Origin: Bog-950 sp044225825
GTDB lineage: Bacteria; Bacteroidota; Bacteroidia; Chitinophagales; LD1
Length of the DNA stretch: 64,000 nt
NCBI GenBank assembly: GCA_044225825.1
Contig: JBGAIB010000001.1
Location: 186,001 to 250,000 of the forward strand
Direction: 5' to 3'
Positions 40,225 through 51,600 of this stretch are shown here, piece after piece. Position 1 is the stretch's first letter; each line of letters begins with the position of its first letter. The notes under the pieces are model-generated. The model saw only the letters and a program-made list of their open reading frames with translations. It had not been told where the DNA came from and ran no database searches. A program made the translations under genes and the position numbers.

Positions 40225-41456
40225 GCGACAGCATAAAGGTGTGGCACCCTACCGGAAAACTTAAGGCTGCTATTCAATTACCGGGTAGCAAAAGCGAAAG
40301 CAACCGGGCTTTGATATTGCGTGCGCTCAGCAATAGTCAAATTGAAATTCACAATCTTTCACCTGCGCGCGATACCCAAAACCTGCTAGCTATTTTAAAC
40401 AGCAAAGGCAGGGAAGCAAACGTGGAAGACGCCGGCACCAGTATGCGTTTTTTAACCGCTTATTACTGTGCAAGCGGGCAAAACAAAATTATTACGGGCA
40501 ACCAACGCATGTTGAAGCGGCCCATACACCCGCTTGTGAATGCATTGATTGATATTGGCTTTGATGTACACTATCTAGGCGAAGAAGGATTTCCTCCGCT
40601 GGAAACGCACCCTGTTAACTTGGCCAAATTAGATAACGAAGTATGGATAGAAGGAAACATCAGCAGCCAGTTTATCTCGGCACTGTTGCTTGTTGCTCCT
40701 ACCCTGCCGAATGGGCTGCGCATTAAGTTTACCACAGAACTTACCTCACGCCCCTATGTTGAAATGACATTGGGGATGCTGCAACATTTTGGCATTAGCC
40801 ATACCTGGGCAGACAATACTATTGAGGTTACACCGGGCCTGCTAAACAACAGTAGTTATACCATAGGCGGCGATTGGAGTGCTGCCAGTTATTGGTATGC
40901 GAGCGCTTTTTTGGCAACGGAGGCAGAACTATTATTACTTGGATTGCGTGATGACTGGAGCCAGGGCGATCGCGAAATGGCCGATTGGATGAAACGCTTT
41001 GGCGTGTTTACCGAATTTACAGCGGATGGTGCCCTGCTTAGGAAGCAGGAAGTAAACTACCCCCGAATGATGAAGCTGAACTTCCGCGATAATCCCGATC
41101 TGGCCCAAACTTTTGCCTTTATGTTTGCCGCCAAGAATATCTACGCCACTTTTTCGGGTATTGATAGTTTGCGGATTAAAGAAACAGACCGTATTGCCGC
41201 CCTGCAAAACGAATTAAAAAAGATAAACATTCATTTCGATTACGCCGACATGTATGAGTTCTATCAACTTAAGGGAGAATTTCAATTGCCGGCGCAACGT
41301 ATTGCTACGTATAATGACCACCGGATGGCTATGGCCGCTGCACCGCTGGCGCTATTAGGCGCAGTGGAAATCGAAAATCCTTCGGTAGTAGAAAAATCGT
41401 ATCCCGACTTTTGGACTGAAATGGGTAAAGCAGGTTTTGAGATTAAAATTTCCTGA
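40221..41456 (+). CDS. aroA: 3-phosphoshikimate 1-carboxyvinyltransferase (EPSP synthase)
   Basis: 411 residues. Substrate-binding L-P-G-S-K-S-E-S-N-R-A-L near the start, G-T-S-M-R-F-L for the second phosphate site, and L-R-I-K-E-T-D-R near residue 320 are typical of EPSP synthases. It makes EPSP from shikimate 3-phosphate and phosphoenolpyruvate. The PEP-binding loop reads G-N-Q-R-M rather than the more frequent G-D-E-x-M. It shares the ATGA overlap with aroB; its last 14 bases overlap the end of the convergent mevalonate kinase gene. Confidence 0.95.
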   Translation: MSDSIKVWHPTGKLKAAIQLPGSKSESNRALILRALSNSQIEIHNLSPARDTQNLLAILNSKGREANVEDAGTSMRFLTAYYCASGQNKIITGNQRMLKRPIHPLVNALIDIGFDVHYLGEEGFPPLETHPVNLAKLDNEVWIEGNISSQFISALLLVAPTLPNGLRIKFTTELTSRPYVEMTLGMLQHFGISHTWADNTIEVTPGLLNNSSYTIGGDWSAASYWYASAFLATEAELLLLGLRDDWSQGDREMADWMKRFGVFTEFTADGALLRKQEVNYPRMMKLNFRDNPDLAQTFAFMFAAKNIYATFSGIDSLRIKETDRIAALQNELKKINIHFDYADMYEFYQLKGEFQLPAQRIATYNDHRMAMAAAPLALLGAVEIENPSVVEKSYPDFWTEMGKAGFEIKIS

Positions 41457-42363
41457 GCACTTGTACATCAAGGCCGGGAAGCATAGAGGCTAAATCAACC
41501 TCGGCACGGGTAAAACCTAATATAAATCCACCGCCGCCGGCTCCGCAAATTTTAAGGTGGTATTGATTACTGCGCAAACCTTCCTGCCAGGCTGCCACAA
41601 ACTTTTTAGGAATAAACTCCGGCAGCATATCGAATTGCAATTGCGAAATCAGTTTTACGCTTTTCATTAAGTCGGCATAGCGCAACTCCATAAAGGCTTC
41701 AATGGCCATATTTGTGGCCGGGGCTAAACTTTTTTCTACTGTTTGTAAAAACACCTTCTCCTTACATTTTTCGAGAAAGAGATTTACGTACGTAGAAGTT
41801 TTGCGTGCTACGTGTGTATCAATGGCAAATAACTGCAGCGTACTGCTTTTGCTACTGCTCATATCAAAAGCATTGGTTACTTCTCCATTGTTCAGTAATA
41901 CAGCCTTGTTTAAATAGGATACGATAGCATCTAAGCCTGAGCTTTTACCGTGGTAAAAACTTTCCAGTTCGGCGAGCTCGTTCTTTACTGCACTTACTGC
42001 AGATCCTTTCTTTTTAAACTTGCGGTATTCGTGGTAAACGGCAGCCACCAGCGCACCACTGCTACCAAGCCCATAGCCCATAGGAATATTAGAATCGAAG
42101 TAAAGCCCCTGTTCTACATCTTCCAGCATCTTGTTGGTATCGTATTGGCCGGTAAGCCCTTCATTATGTACGATGTAATGTGCCAGTTGATTAAGGGAGG
42201 TGTTCGACTCGCGGATGGCCGGCTCGCGCAAACTGCCAAAGCGCATTACACCGTTGTAGCGGTCCAGTGGCATGGCTAAGCCCATAGCCCCTTTGTTGAT
42301 GATGTGTTCACCAAACAACAACAGCTTACCGTTAAACATTTTATGCGAGACCTTGCCGGCCAT
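41443..42363 (-). CDS. Mevalonate kinase-like GHMP kinase
   Basis: 306 residues. GHMP motifs: K-L-L-L-F-G-E-H (motif 1), P-M-G-Y-G-L-G-S-S-G-A-L-V-A-A (motif 2 phosphate loop) and a C-terminal C-G-A-G-G-G-G-F (motif 3). H-G-K-S-S-G-L-D follows the phosphate loop and matches the mevalonate kinase group. The start ATG lies one base after the mvaD stop, so the two are coupled. Gene order and motifs point to mevalonate to 5-phosphomevalonate; the sister GHMP kinase upstream is the likelier phosphomevalonate kinase, but the two steps could be swapped. Confidence 0.85.
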   Translation of the reverse strand: MAGKVSHKMFNGKLLLFGEHIINKGAMGLAMPLDRYNGVMRFGSLREPAIRESNTSLNQLAHYIVHNEGLTGQYDTNKMLEDVEQGLYFDSNIPMGYGLGSSGALVAAVYHEYRKFKKKGSAVSAVKNELAELESFYHGKSSGLDAIVSYLNKAVLLNNGEVTNAFDMSSSKSSTLQLFAIDTHVARKTSTYVNLFLEKCKEKVFLQTVEKSLAPATNMAIEAFMELRYADLMKSVKLISQLQFDMLPEFIPKKFVAAWQEGLRSNQYHLKICGAGGGGFILGFTRAEVDLASMLPGLDVQVLRKF

Positions 42364-42364
42364 A

Positions 42365-43417
42365 CTATCCCTTAATGCGTTTCGGGCCCTTACCTACATT
42401 ATCGTGTATCATTTTGCCCTGTTCGCAGTGTTGCTCCAGTTCAGCATAAATAAAGGCATCCACCTTTTTAGCAATGGCTTTAGGATACAATAAGTGGATA
42501 TTAGGACCGGCATCCAGCGTAAAGTAAACAGGCAGTTTACTCACTTCGCGGAAGTAGCGGATCTTCTCAATCATAGCCAGGGTAGAAGGTGCCATCAGGA
42601 TAAATGAAGGCGTAGAAGCCATCATTAAAGCGTGTAATGTCATGGCTTCCTCTTCTACAATAGCACCGAATTTTTCCAAATCGCCTGTTTTTAGAGCGCC
42701 GGTAATTTCTTTCAGGTTTCTTTCGGCCTGGGCATAACGCGTTTTTGCAAACGGGTTGGTTTTCATCAACGAATGCCCTACGCGGCTGCTTACCTTTTTC
42801 TCGGCGCTGCTGGCAATAAGTATTGTATTCTGGAACGTGCGGTAAATTTTATGCAGGTTTTTATCGAATGGTATGGCACGTTCATCAGTTGAACCTTTAA
42901 TAGAAGAGGATTTACCCCATTGCGCTATATACGGATAGACCGAACGGCAGGCGCTACCTGAACCCAGGCGTGCATAATACGAGGCCTGCTGTAAAAATTT
43001 TTCGGGGGCCATTTTCTTTTTGCCCAGCTGCTGCTGCAAATCGCATAACACCAAAGCCAGGGCGCTCATACTGGAAGCCGAGGAGGCAATACCGGATGAG
43101 TGCGGGAAAGAATTGGTGGAATGAATCAACAGGCTATGCTGGGTAATTAAAGGAAAGTCCTTAATCACCGATTCAAAAAACTTAAGCATGCGCAGGCGGA
43201 AAGCAATGTTTTCCTTACCATCGAAATAAAAACGCAACTCAATATCTTTCGACTTGCCTTCTTTAGGTAACAGCGTTACGCTGGTTTCGCTGTAGCACTG
43301 CTCCAGTGTAAAACTGATGGAAGGGTTCGCAGGTATTTGCACACCGGCTTTTTTGCCCCAGTATTTTACCAATGCTATATTCGAAGGACTGCGCCATGTT
43401 ATTTTCTTTTCGCTCAT
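42365..43417 (-). CDS. mvaD: Diphosphomevalonate decarboxylase
   Basis: 350 residues from the ATG at 43417; the longer frame from 43471 has an unlikely N-terminus. The start has S-P-S-N-I-A-L-V-K-Y-W-G-K-K, the family hallmark, and S-F-P-H-S-S-G-I-A-S-S-A-S-S-M-S-A is the phosphate loop. A C-terminal D-A-G-P-N-I-H-L-L contains the Asp expected for this family. It makes isopentenyl diphosphate from mevalonate diphosphate. Sits between the GYDIA-type kinase (100 bases upstream) and mevalonate kinase. Confidence 0.92.
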   Translation of the reverse strand: MSEKKITWRSPSNIALVKYWGKKAGVQIPANPSISFTLEQCYSETSVTLLPKEGKSKDIELRFYFDGKENIAFRLRMLKFFESVIKDFPLITQHSLLIHSTNSFPHSSGIASSASSMSALALVLCDLQQQLGKKKMAPEKFLQQASYYARLGSGSACRSVYPYIAQWGKSSSIKGSTDERAIPFDKNLHKIYRTFQNTILIASSAEKKVSSRVGHSLMKTNPFAKTRYAQAERNLKEITGALKTGDLEKFGAIVEEEAMTLHALMMASTPSFILMAPSTLAMIEKIRYFREVSKLPVYFTLDAGPNIHLLYPKAIAKKVDAFIYAELEQHCEQGKMIHDNVGKGPKRIKG

Positions 43418-43517
43418 GCGTTCTAGTTTAGTTGGGTGTGGTTTGTGCCAAATCAGATTGCTAAAATACAATTCCTACCCTGACTTGTGAAGTTTTTACC
43501 TGCGAAGGAAGCTCCGG

Positions 43518-44471
43518 CTATTGCGGCAATATCAGTTCGTTCCAGCTAAAAACGGTATCGATACCTTTTGTTTGCAGGTAATTTTTCAGCTCGGCCTCTT
43601 CGCCGGTGTAGGTAAGCAGCACAAAATCGCCACCCCATGCGCCTAATGATTTAACTGCGCCGGGGAAATCGGCAAACAAGGTGTCCTTCACCTTCATCAT
43701 CTTAAGCTGTGCGCCTACTATGGCTTCGTGCTCATTCAACAGTGTTTCGAAAGCAGGAAGGGTATCGGCCTGCAAAAGCAGTCCGGTAATACGCGTTAGT
43801 TCATTTACCCCCTGTACTTTGTCCGTTAAATTATTGCGGTAATAACTGATACCTTCGGTGGAAAGTTGCTTACGGCCAGTATAAGCAAAATAGATGTTAG
43901 TACTAAAGGCGGGTTTCCAGTTCGCTTTAATTACTTCCGGTTTTCCATCAATCAATTTATACAGCACAGGGGTGTTATGCGCTGCGCAGGCCACATCGTA
44001 GCCCGAGCCGCCAATGGTATTTTGAAGGAGTTGATAGCCATCCACCCCGGCCCAGGCGGCTACGCAATGTATAAGCGTTGAACTGGAGCCCAGGCCCCAC
44101 TGATTGGGGAACTCCAGGCGGGTTTCGATAGCCAGATCCTTTTTATCAGCCAGAAAAGCGGGATTCAGTTTCCGCGCTTCGGTTAATATCATTGATAAGC
44201 GGCCGGCTTCTGCACTTTTACTATTGATGCAAGTAAAATCAACTGTATCAAAAACCAGGTTTAACCACACCTTGCCCTGGTTATTTAAAGCTACCCAGTA
44301 CACAATGCCATCGGATGAATGCAATTCCTTTATGCGCAGGCGTTGTCCGAAAACAGTGGGAACTGCCAGCGCCAAAGCTCCGTCCAGCACAAAATACTCA
44401 CCGGTTATCAGCAACTTACCGTGGCCGTAGAACTCCTTTACCTCGCTTTGTGTGGTTATTTTAAGTTTCAT
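43518..44471 (-). CDS. GYDIA-type GHMP kinase (probable phosphomevalonate kinase)
   Basis: 317 residues. GHMP features: G-H-G-K-L-L-I-T-G-E-Y near the start, W-G-L-G-S-S-S-T-L phosphate loop and G-A-W-G-G-D-F-V near the end. The motif G-S-G-Y-D-V-A-C-A marks the Bacteroidota GYDIA kinase family, which co-occurs with mevalonate genes. Lying between a prenyl synthase and mvaD in a cluster with mevalonate kinase, it is the best candidate for the phosphomevalonate kinase step, which has no other candidate here. The reaction itself is inferred from context. Confidence 0.8.
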   Translation of the reverse strand: MKLKITTQSEVKEFYGHGKLLITGEYFVLDGALALAVPTVFGQRLRIKELHSSDGIVYWVALNNQGKVWLNLVFDTVDFTCINSKSAEAGRLSMILTEARKLNPAFLADKKDLAIETRLEFPNQWGLGSSSTLIHCVAAWAGVDGYQLLQNTIGGSGYDVACAAHNTPVLYKLIDGKPEVIKANWKPAFSTNIYFAYTGRKQLSTEGISYYRNNLTDKVQGVNELTRITGLLLQADTLPAFETLLNEHEAIVGAQLKMMKVKDTLFADFPGAVKSLGAWGGDFVLLTYTGEEAELKNYLQTKGIDTVFSWNELILPQ

Positions 44472-44491
44472 GTCAAATCAGGTAAGTGCAA

Positions 44492-45460
44492 TCAATAATC
44501 GCGGTTATTGATTTTTTCAGCCATCAGGCGTAATACCTTTTTGCGGCCGGCTTCAATATTTATGTCTTCCAGCGATTTTAGTGATAGCTTGTATAACTCC
44601 TCCGCCTTTGCTTCGGTTGCTGCTTTGGCGCCTGTTTCTTCCATTAATGCCTTTACTCCGGCAATCTTCGTCGCCTCGTCCTTTTCTATTGCCAGGGCAT
44701 TTAACTGTTGCAGCTGTGCCGGGTTACACCTGCTGAGGGTACTTATATATAAGTAGGTCTTTTTGTTCTGCAGTATATCGCCGCCGATCTTCTTGCCAAC
44801 CTTCTCACCTTCGCCAAAGGCATCCAGTATATCATCCTTAATCTGAAAACTAAGGCCCAGGTTAAGGCCAAACTGGTAAACGGCCAGTTGGTCGGCCTCG
44901 GTAGCATTTCCCAGAATTGCCCCTAACTGAACACAGCAGGCCAGTAACACCGAGGTTTTATACTCTATCATCTTTAAGTACTCTTCCAGGGCTACATCGG
45001 TGCGGGTTTCGAAGTCCACATCCATTTGCTGACCTTCAAAAATCTCGATTGCCGTTTTATTAAAGATGCCCATCATGGCAGGCACATGGTGCAGGGGCAC
45101 CGTTGTGAGATACTTATAAGCATAAGCCAGCATTACATCGCCTGCCAGAATAGCGGCGTTGGTGCCAAATTTTTTATGGACGGTTGGGGCACCTCTACGG
45201 ATATCAGCCTGATCCATTATATCGTCATGCACCAACGTAAAGTTATGGAACACCTCCATGGCAAAGGCCGGGTTCAGGCCTTCTTCCACCTTGCCGCCAA
45301 ACATATCCAGGCTTAACAGTAACAACAACGGGCGTATTTTTTTGCCCTGCATGCCCATTATGTGCTCAACGGGTTTATACAAATTGGTGGGATTGCTATT
45401 AAAATTATTCTGGCTGAACGCCTTTTCATATATAGCAAGAAGCTCGTCGGGTGCGTACAT
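44492..45460 (-). CDS. Polyprenyl diphosphate synthase (trans, short to medium chain)
   Basis: 322 residues. First Asp-rich motif L-V-H-D-D-I-M-D (near 81) followed by R-R-G-A-P-T-V-H-K, and the second F-Q-I-K-D-D-I-L-D near 210, with K-K-T-Y-L-Y near 235. Trans-prenyl synthase extending dimethylallyl diphosphate with isopentenyl diphosphate from the linked mevalonate genes; chain length (C15, C20 or longer) cannot be fixed by eye. First gene of the minus-strand cluster that continues with the GYDIA kinase, mvaD and mevalonate kinase. Confidence 0.9.
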   Translation of the reverse strand: MYAPDELLAIYEKAFSQNNFNSNPTNLYKPVEHIMGMQGKKIRPLLLLLSLDMFGGKVEEGLNPAFAMEVFHNFTLVHDDIMDQADIRRGAPTVHKKFGTNAAILAGDVMLAYAYKYLTTVPLHHVPAMMGIFNKTAIEIFEGQQMDVDFETRTDVALEEYLKMIEYKTSVLLACCVQLGAILGNATEADQLAVYQFGLNLGLSFQIKDDILDAFGEGEKVGKKIGGDILQNKKTYLYISTLSRCNPAQLQQLNALAIEKDEATKIAGVKALMEETGAKAATEAKAEELYKLSLKSLEDINIEAGRKKVLRLMAEKINNRDY

Positions 45461-45622
45461 AATACTGTTTAAAACAAGGAACGACTTGTAAAGTTCCTGC
45501 CCGGCAATGATAGAGATTTAGGGCCGGATTACAGAAAATCGGGGGCTTTTGTCCAGATTTTTAGCCGTTTTGAAGCAAAAATAGCACATACATATAACCT
45601 TTTTCATCTGCCACCGTATTAA

Positions 45623-45658
45623 CAATTGATTGAAGGAGAGAAGGAACTCATTCAATTG
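45623..45658 (+). promoter_or_regulatory. Inverted repeat in the leader of the SprB adhesin gene
   Basis: CAATTGA (45623-45629) and TCAATTG (45652-45658) form a 7-base inverted repeat about 18 bases before the start codon. It could be a leader hairpin or a binding site; I cannot tell which. Confidence 0.35.
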
Positions 45659-45675
45659 ACAAAACGGAACCCGAC

Positions 45676-48600
45676 ATGAGAAAAAAATTACGTGCTTTAG
45701 CGTTAACGTTGGCCTTTATAGGGGCCTTTACAGCTACTACCCGTGCTGTAACGTTATCAGAAACACATGTGAATGCGACGTGCTTTGGAGGAAGCAACGG
45801 CAGCATTAATGTTACTGTAGGTGGCGGAACGGCACCTTTTACCTTTTCCTGGAGTGATGGACCTGTAACTGAAGACCGCACCAATCTGGCTGCCGGTTCT
45901 TACGGCGTTACAGTTACCGATAATGGTGGCGCTACTGCCGCACTTTCGGTTGCTATAACCCAGGGCGCTTCCATCAACACTTCGTTTGCCATTACCCATG
46001 TGGCCTGCGGCGGCGGTAACACCGGCGCTGTTGATTTAAGTGTAACAGGCGGCGTACCCGGCTATACCTATTTGTGGGCCGATGGTACCACCGCCCAGGA
46101 CAGAACCAACTTAATTGCAGCCTTATACTATGTAACTGTAACCGATGCTATCGGCTGTCAGAAAATTGACTCTGCCAACGTTACCCAGCCTCCGGGCATG
46201 GTGTTAACCAAAACCACTACCAACGTAACCTGCGGTAGCGGCAGCAACGGCGCCATCAACCTTACCGTACAATTTGGCATTCCGGGTTATACCTACCACT
46301 GGAATGATAATGCTACTACTGAAGACCGCACTGGTATTGCTGCGGGCACCTGGAGTGTAACTGTTACCGATGCATCGGGCTGCACTGCCAGCACCAGCGC
46401 TACCGTTAACCAATCGGGCAGCGGTATGAGCATTAATAAAACAGCCACCAATCCTACCTGTAACGGTGCCGCTAACGGCAGCATAAACGTTACCACCGTA
46501 ATTGGCAGCGTAGGTCCTTATACCTTTAACTGGAGCAACGGCGCTACCACACAAAATGCTACGGGCCTTAGCGCAGGCACTTACACTGTAACCGCTACTT
46601 CTACTACCGGTTGCACTGCCTCAGCAACTGCTACCTTAACACAGCCAACCGCTATTTCAGTAAACTTAAATGTTATATCAGTTACCTGCTACAACGGCAG
46701 CAACGGTGCTATTAACACCACTACTACCGGCGGCACTTCGCCGTACAGCTATAACTGGGGCAGCGGTGTAGTTACACAAAACCGCACCGGCTTAGCTTCG
46801 GGCACCTACAATGTAACTGTAACCGACTTTAAAGGATGTACCGCTACGGCAACGGCTTATGTGCCACAACCGCTGGACTTAGTTGCCAATGCAGTTCCAT
46901 CGCAATTAGCCTGCACAGGCGGCCCATCGGGTTCTGTATTTACCGCTGTAAACGGTGGCAACGGACCTTACACTTATAACTGGGGTGGTGGTGTTGTTAC
47001 CCAGGACCGCATCAACATACCTTCGGGCAATTACTCGGTTACCGTAACCGATGCCAATGGTTGCACAGCAGTAGCTTCTGCAACTATTACTGCCTACACC
47101 CCAATGGTGTTAAACAGCACACAGGTTAACAACGCCTGCTTTGGCGGTGCGATTGGCTCCATTGACTTAACCCCCACCAACGGCTGGACTCCTTATACCT
47201 ACGCATGGAGCAATGGCCCAGGCACACAAGATATAAGCGGTTTGGCTGCCGGCAGTTATACTGTAACTGTAACCGACAACCACAACTGCACCGTTGCTAA
47301 AACCATGAACATTACCCAACCTGCTTTTGGTGTTAGTATTAACTCTACTATAACCGATGTTAACTGCTTTAATGGCACCGACGGCGCCATTACATTAAGC
47401 GTTAGCAATGGTGCTACCCCATACACTTACAACTGGGGCAGCGGCATAACCACACAAAACAGAACTAACCTGGCAGCAGGCAGCTATAATGTAACTGTAA
47501 CCGATAACAACGGCTGCACCGCCAATGGCAGCTATACCATTACTGCACCAAGCGCAATAAGCCTTAGCACTACTGTTACAGATGTAACCTGTAACGGCAG
47601 CAGCAACGGCAGCATTAGCCTGAATGTAACCGGCGGCTATGCACCTTATACTTATAACTGGGGTGGCGGCGTTACCACACAAAACAGAACCGGCCTGGCT
47701 GCGGGCACTTATTCAGTTACCGTAACTGATACCCGTTCATGTTCAGCCAGCACTTCCGTTACTGTTTCGCAAATGCCCGCCATCAGCGTTACCGTAACAC
47801 CTGCTAACATCGCCTGCAACGGCAGTTCAACCGGTTCGTTAAACGTAACCGTAGCAGGTGGCAGCTCTCCTTATACCTTTGATTGGGGCGGCGGTGTAAC
47901 TACACAGAACAGAACCAACCTGGCAGCCGGCAGCTATACCGTAACCGTTACCGATAACCTGAGCTGCACAGCGTCAGGCTCAGGCACCGTAACACAACCT
48001 GCTGCTATGAGTGCTTCGAGCACCGTAACCAACGTGGCATGCGCAGGCGGCAATACAGGTGCTATTAACTTAACTGTAACCGGAGGTAACACACCTTATA
48101 CCTTTAACTGGGGCGGTGGCATTACCACGCAAAACAGAAACAGCCTGGCAACCGGCAGTTACACTGTAACTATTACCGATAACGGCGGTTGCACGATAAC
48201 ACATACCGCTACCATTTCGCAGTCAACTACTTTAAGTGTTACTGCTGCCGCTACCAACATTACCTGCAACGGCGGTACCAATGGCGCTATTACAGTAACA
48301 GCAACCGGCGGCACCAGCCCTTATACCTATGCCTGGACCGCAGGTGGCACTACCAACAGCAAAACTGGTTTAACTGCAGGCAGCTATACTGTAACTGTTA
48401 GCGACAACGCAGGTTGCACCGTAGCAACTACACAAACACTTACCGAACCAACCGCTATTACCATTACACCGGCAGTTACCAACGTAGCCTGCGCAGGTGG
48501 CAACAGCGGCGCCATTAACCTTGGTGTAACCGGCGGCACTGCCCCTTATACCTTTAACTGGGGTGGCGGTATTACAACACAAAACAGAACTTCGCTGGTT

Positions 48601-51600
48601 GCCGGCACTTACAACGTAACCGTTACCGATAACGCTTTATGTTCAGCCAGCAGCAGCGCAACCGTATCGCAAAATGCCAGCCTGGTTGTAAGCACCACTG
48701 TAACGAACGTAAGTTGCAATGGCGGCACTAACGGCGTAATCAGCGTTAGCGCTACCGGCGGCACTACACCTTATAGCTTTTTATGGGCAGGCGGTGGTAA
48801 TGCGCAAGTGCGCACCAATACACCAGCCGGCAGCTATACCGTAACTGTAAGCGATAACGCAGGTTGTAACGGCACTGCTACTGCCACCATCACCGAACCT
48901 ACTGCATTAACCGTATCAGCCAGTGCCACACCGGTGCTTTGCAACGGCGGCAATAACGGCAGCATTTCACTTACTGTAAATGGCGGCAACGGTGCTTATA
49001 CCTTTAACTGGGGCGGTGGTGTTACTACACAAAACCGCACCAACCTGGTTGCAGGTACCTATAACGTAACTGTTAGCGATGCTAATGCCTGCACTGCTAC
49101 CACTTCGGCAAGCATAACACAGCCAGCTGCCTTAACGCTTAGCACCACCAAAACCGACGTACTTTGTAACGGACTTTCAACCGGTGCAATTAACTTAACG
49201 GTTAGCGGCGGTAATGGCGGTAACATTTTTAGCTGGAGTAATGGTACTGCAACGCAAAACCTGAGCAACGTAGTTGCCAATACCTATAGCGTAACGGTTA
49301 CCGACAACCAGGCTTGCAGCGCCTCTACTTCTGCTACCATTACACAACCAGTTGCAATTACAACTTCAACTGTTGTAGCCAATGCTACCTGCAATGGCAG
49401 CACCAATGGCAGTATCGACTTAACTGTAAACGGCGGCAATGGCGCTTACCTGTATAACTGGAGCAACAGCACTAGCGCCCAAGATCTGAGTTCATTAGGG
49501 GCAGGCACCTTTACTGTTACCATTACCGATGCCAACAGTTGCACTGCAACCGCATCGGCAACTGTAACACAACCTACAGCAGTTTCTATCAACGAAACAC
49601 ATAATAACATCGGCTGCAACGGCAGCAACTCAGGCGTAATTAATACTACCGTTAGCGGTGGCACCGGCGCTTATACATATGTATGGAGCAACGGCGCAAC
49701 TACCAGCAACATCAGCAATCTTTCGGTAGGCACTTATACCGTTACTGTTAAGGATGCCAACAATTGCAGCGCTACCAAATCGGCCAGCATTACACAACCG
49801 GCCGCTTTAACTGTAACACAAACACATGCCAACGTGCTTTGCAATGGCAACTCAACTGGCAGCATTACTTTAACTGTTACAGGCGGCACCGGCCCTTACA
49901 GCTTTGTATGGAGCGATGGCGCCAGCAGCCAGAACAGAACCAACATTGCTGCCGGTAGTTATGCCGTAACCGTTACCGATGCCAACTATTGTGCTGCCAA
50001 TACTGCAGCTACCATTACGCAGCCCACTGCTATAGTAGCCAGCACCACTAAAACCGATGTGGTTTGTAACGGTGCGTCTACCGGTTCAATTGACTTAACC
50101 GTTAGCGGTGGCACAGGCGCATATACTTACCAGTGGAATAACTTCCAGTTTGTGCAGGATCTTAGCGGTGTTGCAGCCGGCATCTATACTGTAACCATTA
50201 CAGATGGTAACGGTTGCGCCAAAGTGGTACCTACTACTATCAGCCAGCCTTCACCTATCACCATTGGCGTTAACGTTACAAACGTTAGTTGCTTTGGTGC
50301 GGCGAACGGTGCTATTACTACTACAGTAAGCGGCGGCAACGGCGGCTTTAATTATAACTGGAGCAACGGCGCTACAACACAAAACCTGAGCGCACTGGCA
50401 GCAGGCAATTACATACTGACTGTAACCGATATGATGGGTTGCAATGCCAACTTAAACCTGAACGTATCTCAGCCTTCACCAATTGTATTAACACAAACAC
50501 ACACCAATGCAACCTGTAATGGTGTTAGCAATGGCGCTATCGACTTAAGCGCAAGCGGTGGTGCAGGTGTATATAGCTACCTGTGGAGCAATGGCGCAAC
50601 CACCCAGGACCTTAACGGTTTGGCCGCAGGCACTTATACTGTTTCGGCAACCGATGGCAGCAGCTGCAGCGTATCGTTAAGTATTACTCTTACCCAGCCA
50701 ACCGGCCTCAGCGTTTCTACCACTGTTATCGATGCCGTATGTAACGGTAGCAATACCGGTGCTGTAAACCTTACTGTTACCGGCGGCGGCACACCCTACC
50801 AATACCTGTGGAGCAACAATGCTACTACGCAAAACCTTACTAACGTTACTGCCGGCACTTACAGTGTAGTTGTAACCGATGCAAATACTTGCACTGCAGC
50901 TACTACTGCTACTGTTAATCAGTCGGGTGCAATAAGTGTTACACTTAGCAAAACCGATGCAAGTTGCTTTGGTGGTGCTAACGGCAGCATCAGCACCAGC
51001 GTAAGCGGCGGCAACGGCGGCTATACTTACATTTGGAACAACAGTGCTACTACCAGCACCGTAAACAGTCTTAGCAGCGGCACTTATACTGTTACGGTAA
51101 AAGATGTCAGCAACTGCTCTGCTATTGCTTCGGCAACTGTTACTGCACCTGCACAGATTCAAATCGGCGAAACACATACCAACGTAGCCTGCAATGGCGG
51201 CAGCAACGCTTCTATCAACACCAACGTTAGCGGTGGCACTACACCTTATACTTATACCTGGAACACCGGCAGCAACAACATCGGCATCAGCAATTTAAAT
51301 GCAGGTTCTTACACCTTATTAGTTACCGATGCCAACACCTGCACTGTTATTACTTCGGTTATTATTACCGAACCGGCTGCTATTGCACTTAACGAAACAC
51401 ATACTCCTTATGCTTGTGCCAGCAGCGCCGGCAGCATTAACTTAACCGTTAACGGTGGCACTGCCCCTTATAGCTATAACTGGAGCAACAGCCAATCAAC
51501 ACAGAACATAAACAACCTGGCAGCCGGCACTTACGACGTAACTGTAACTGATGCCAATAACTGCACAGCTACTACCGGTGCTACCATTGTTACTATTCCT

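Noticed and set aside
50677..51177. 166-residue minus-strand open frame with many Cys and Ser
   Set aside because: Complementary to SprB repeats; low complexity from the repeat codons.
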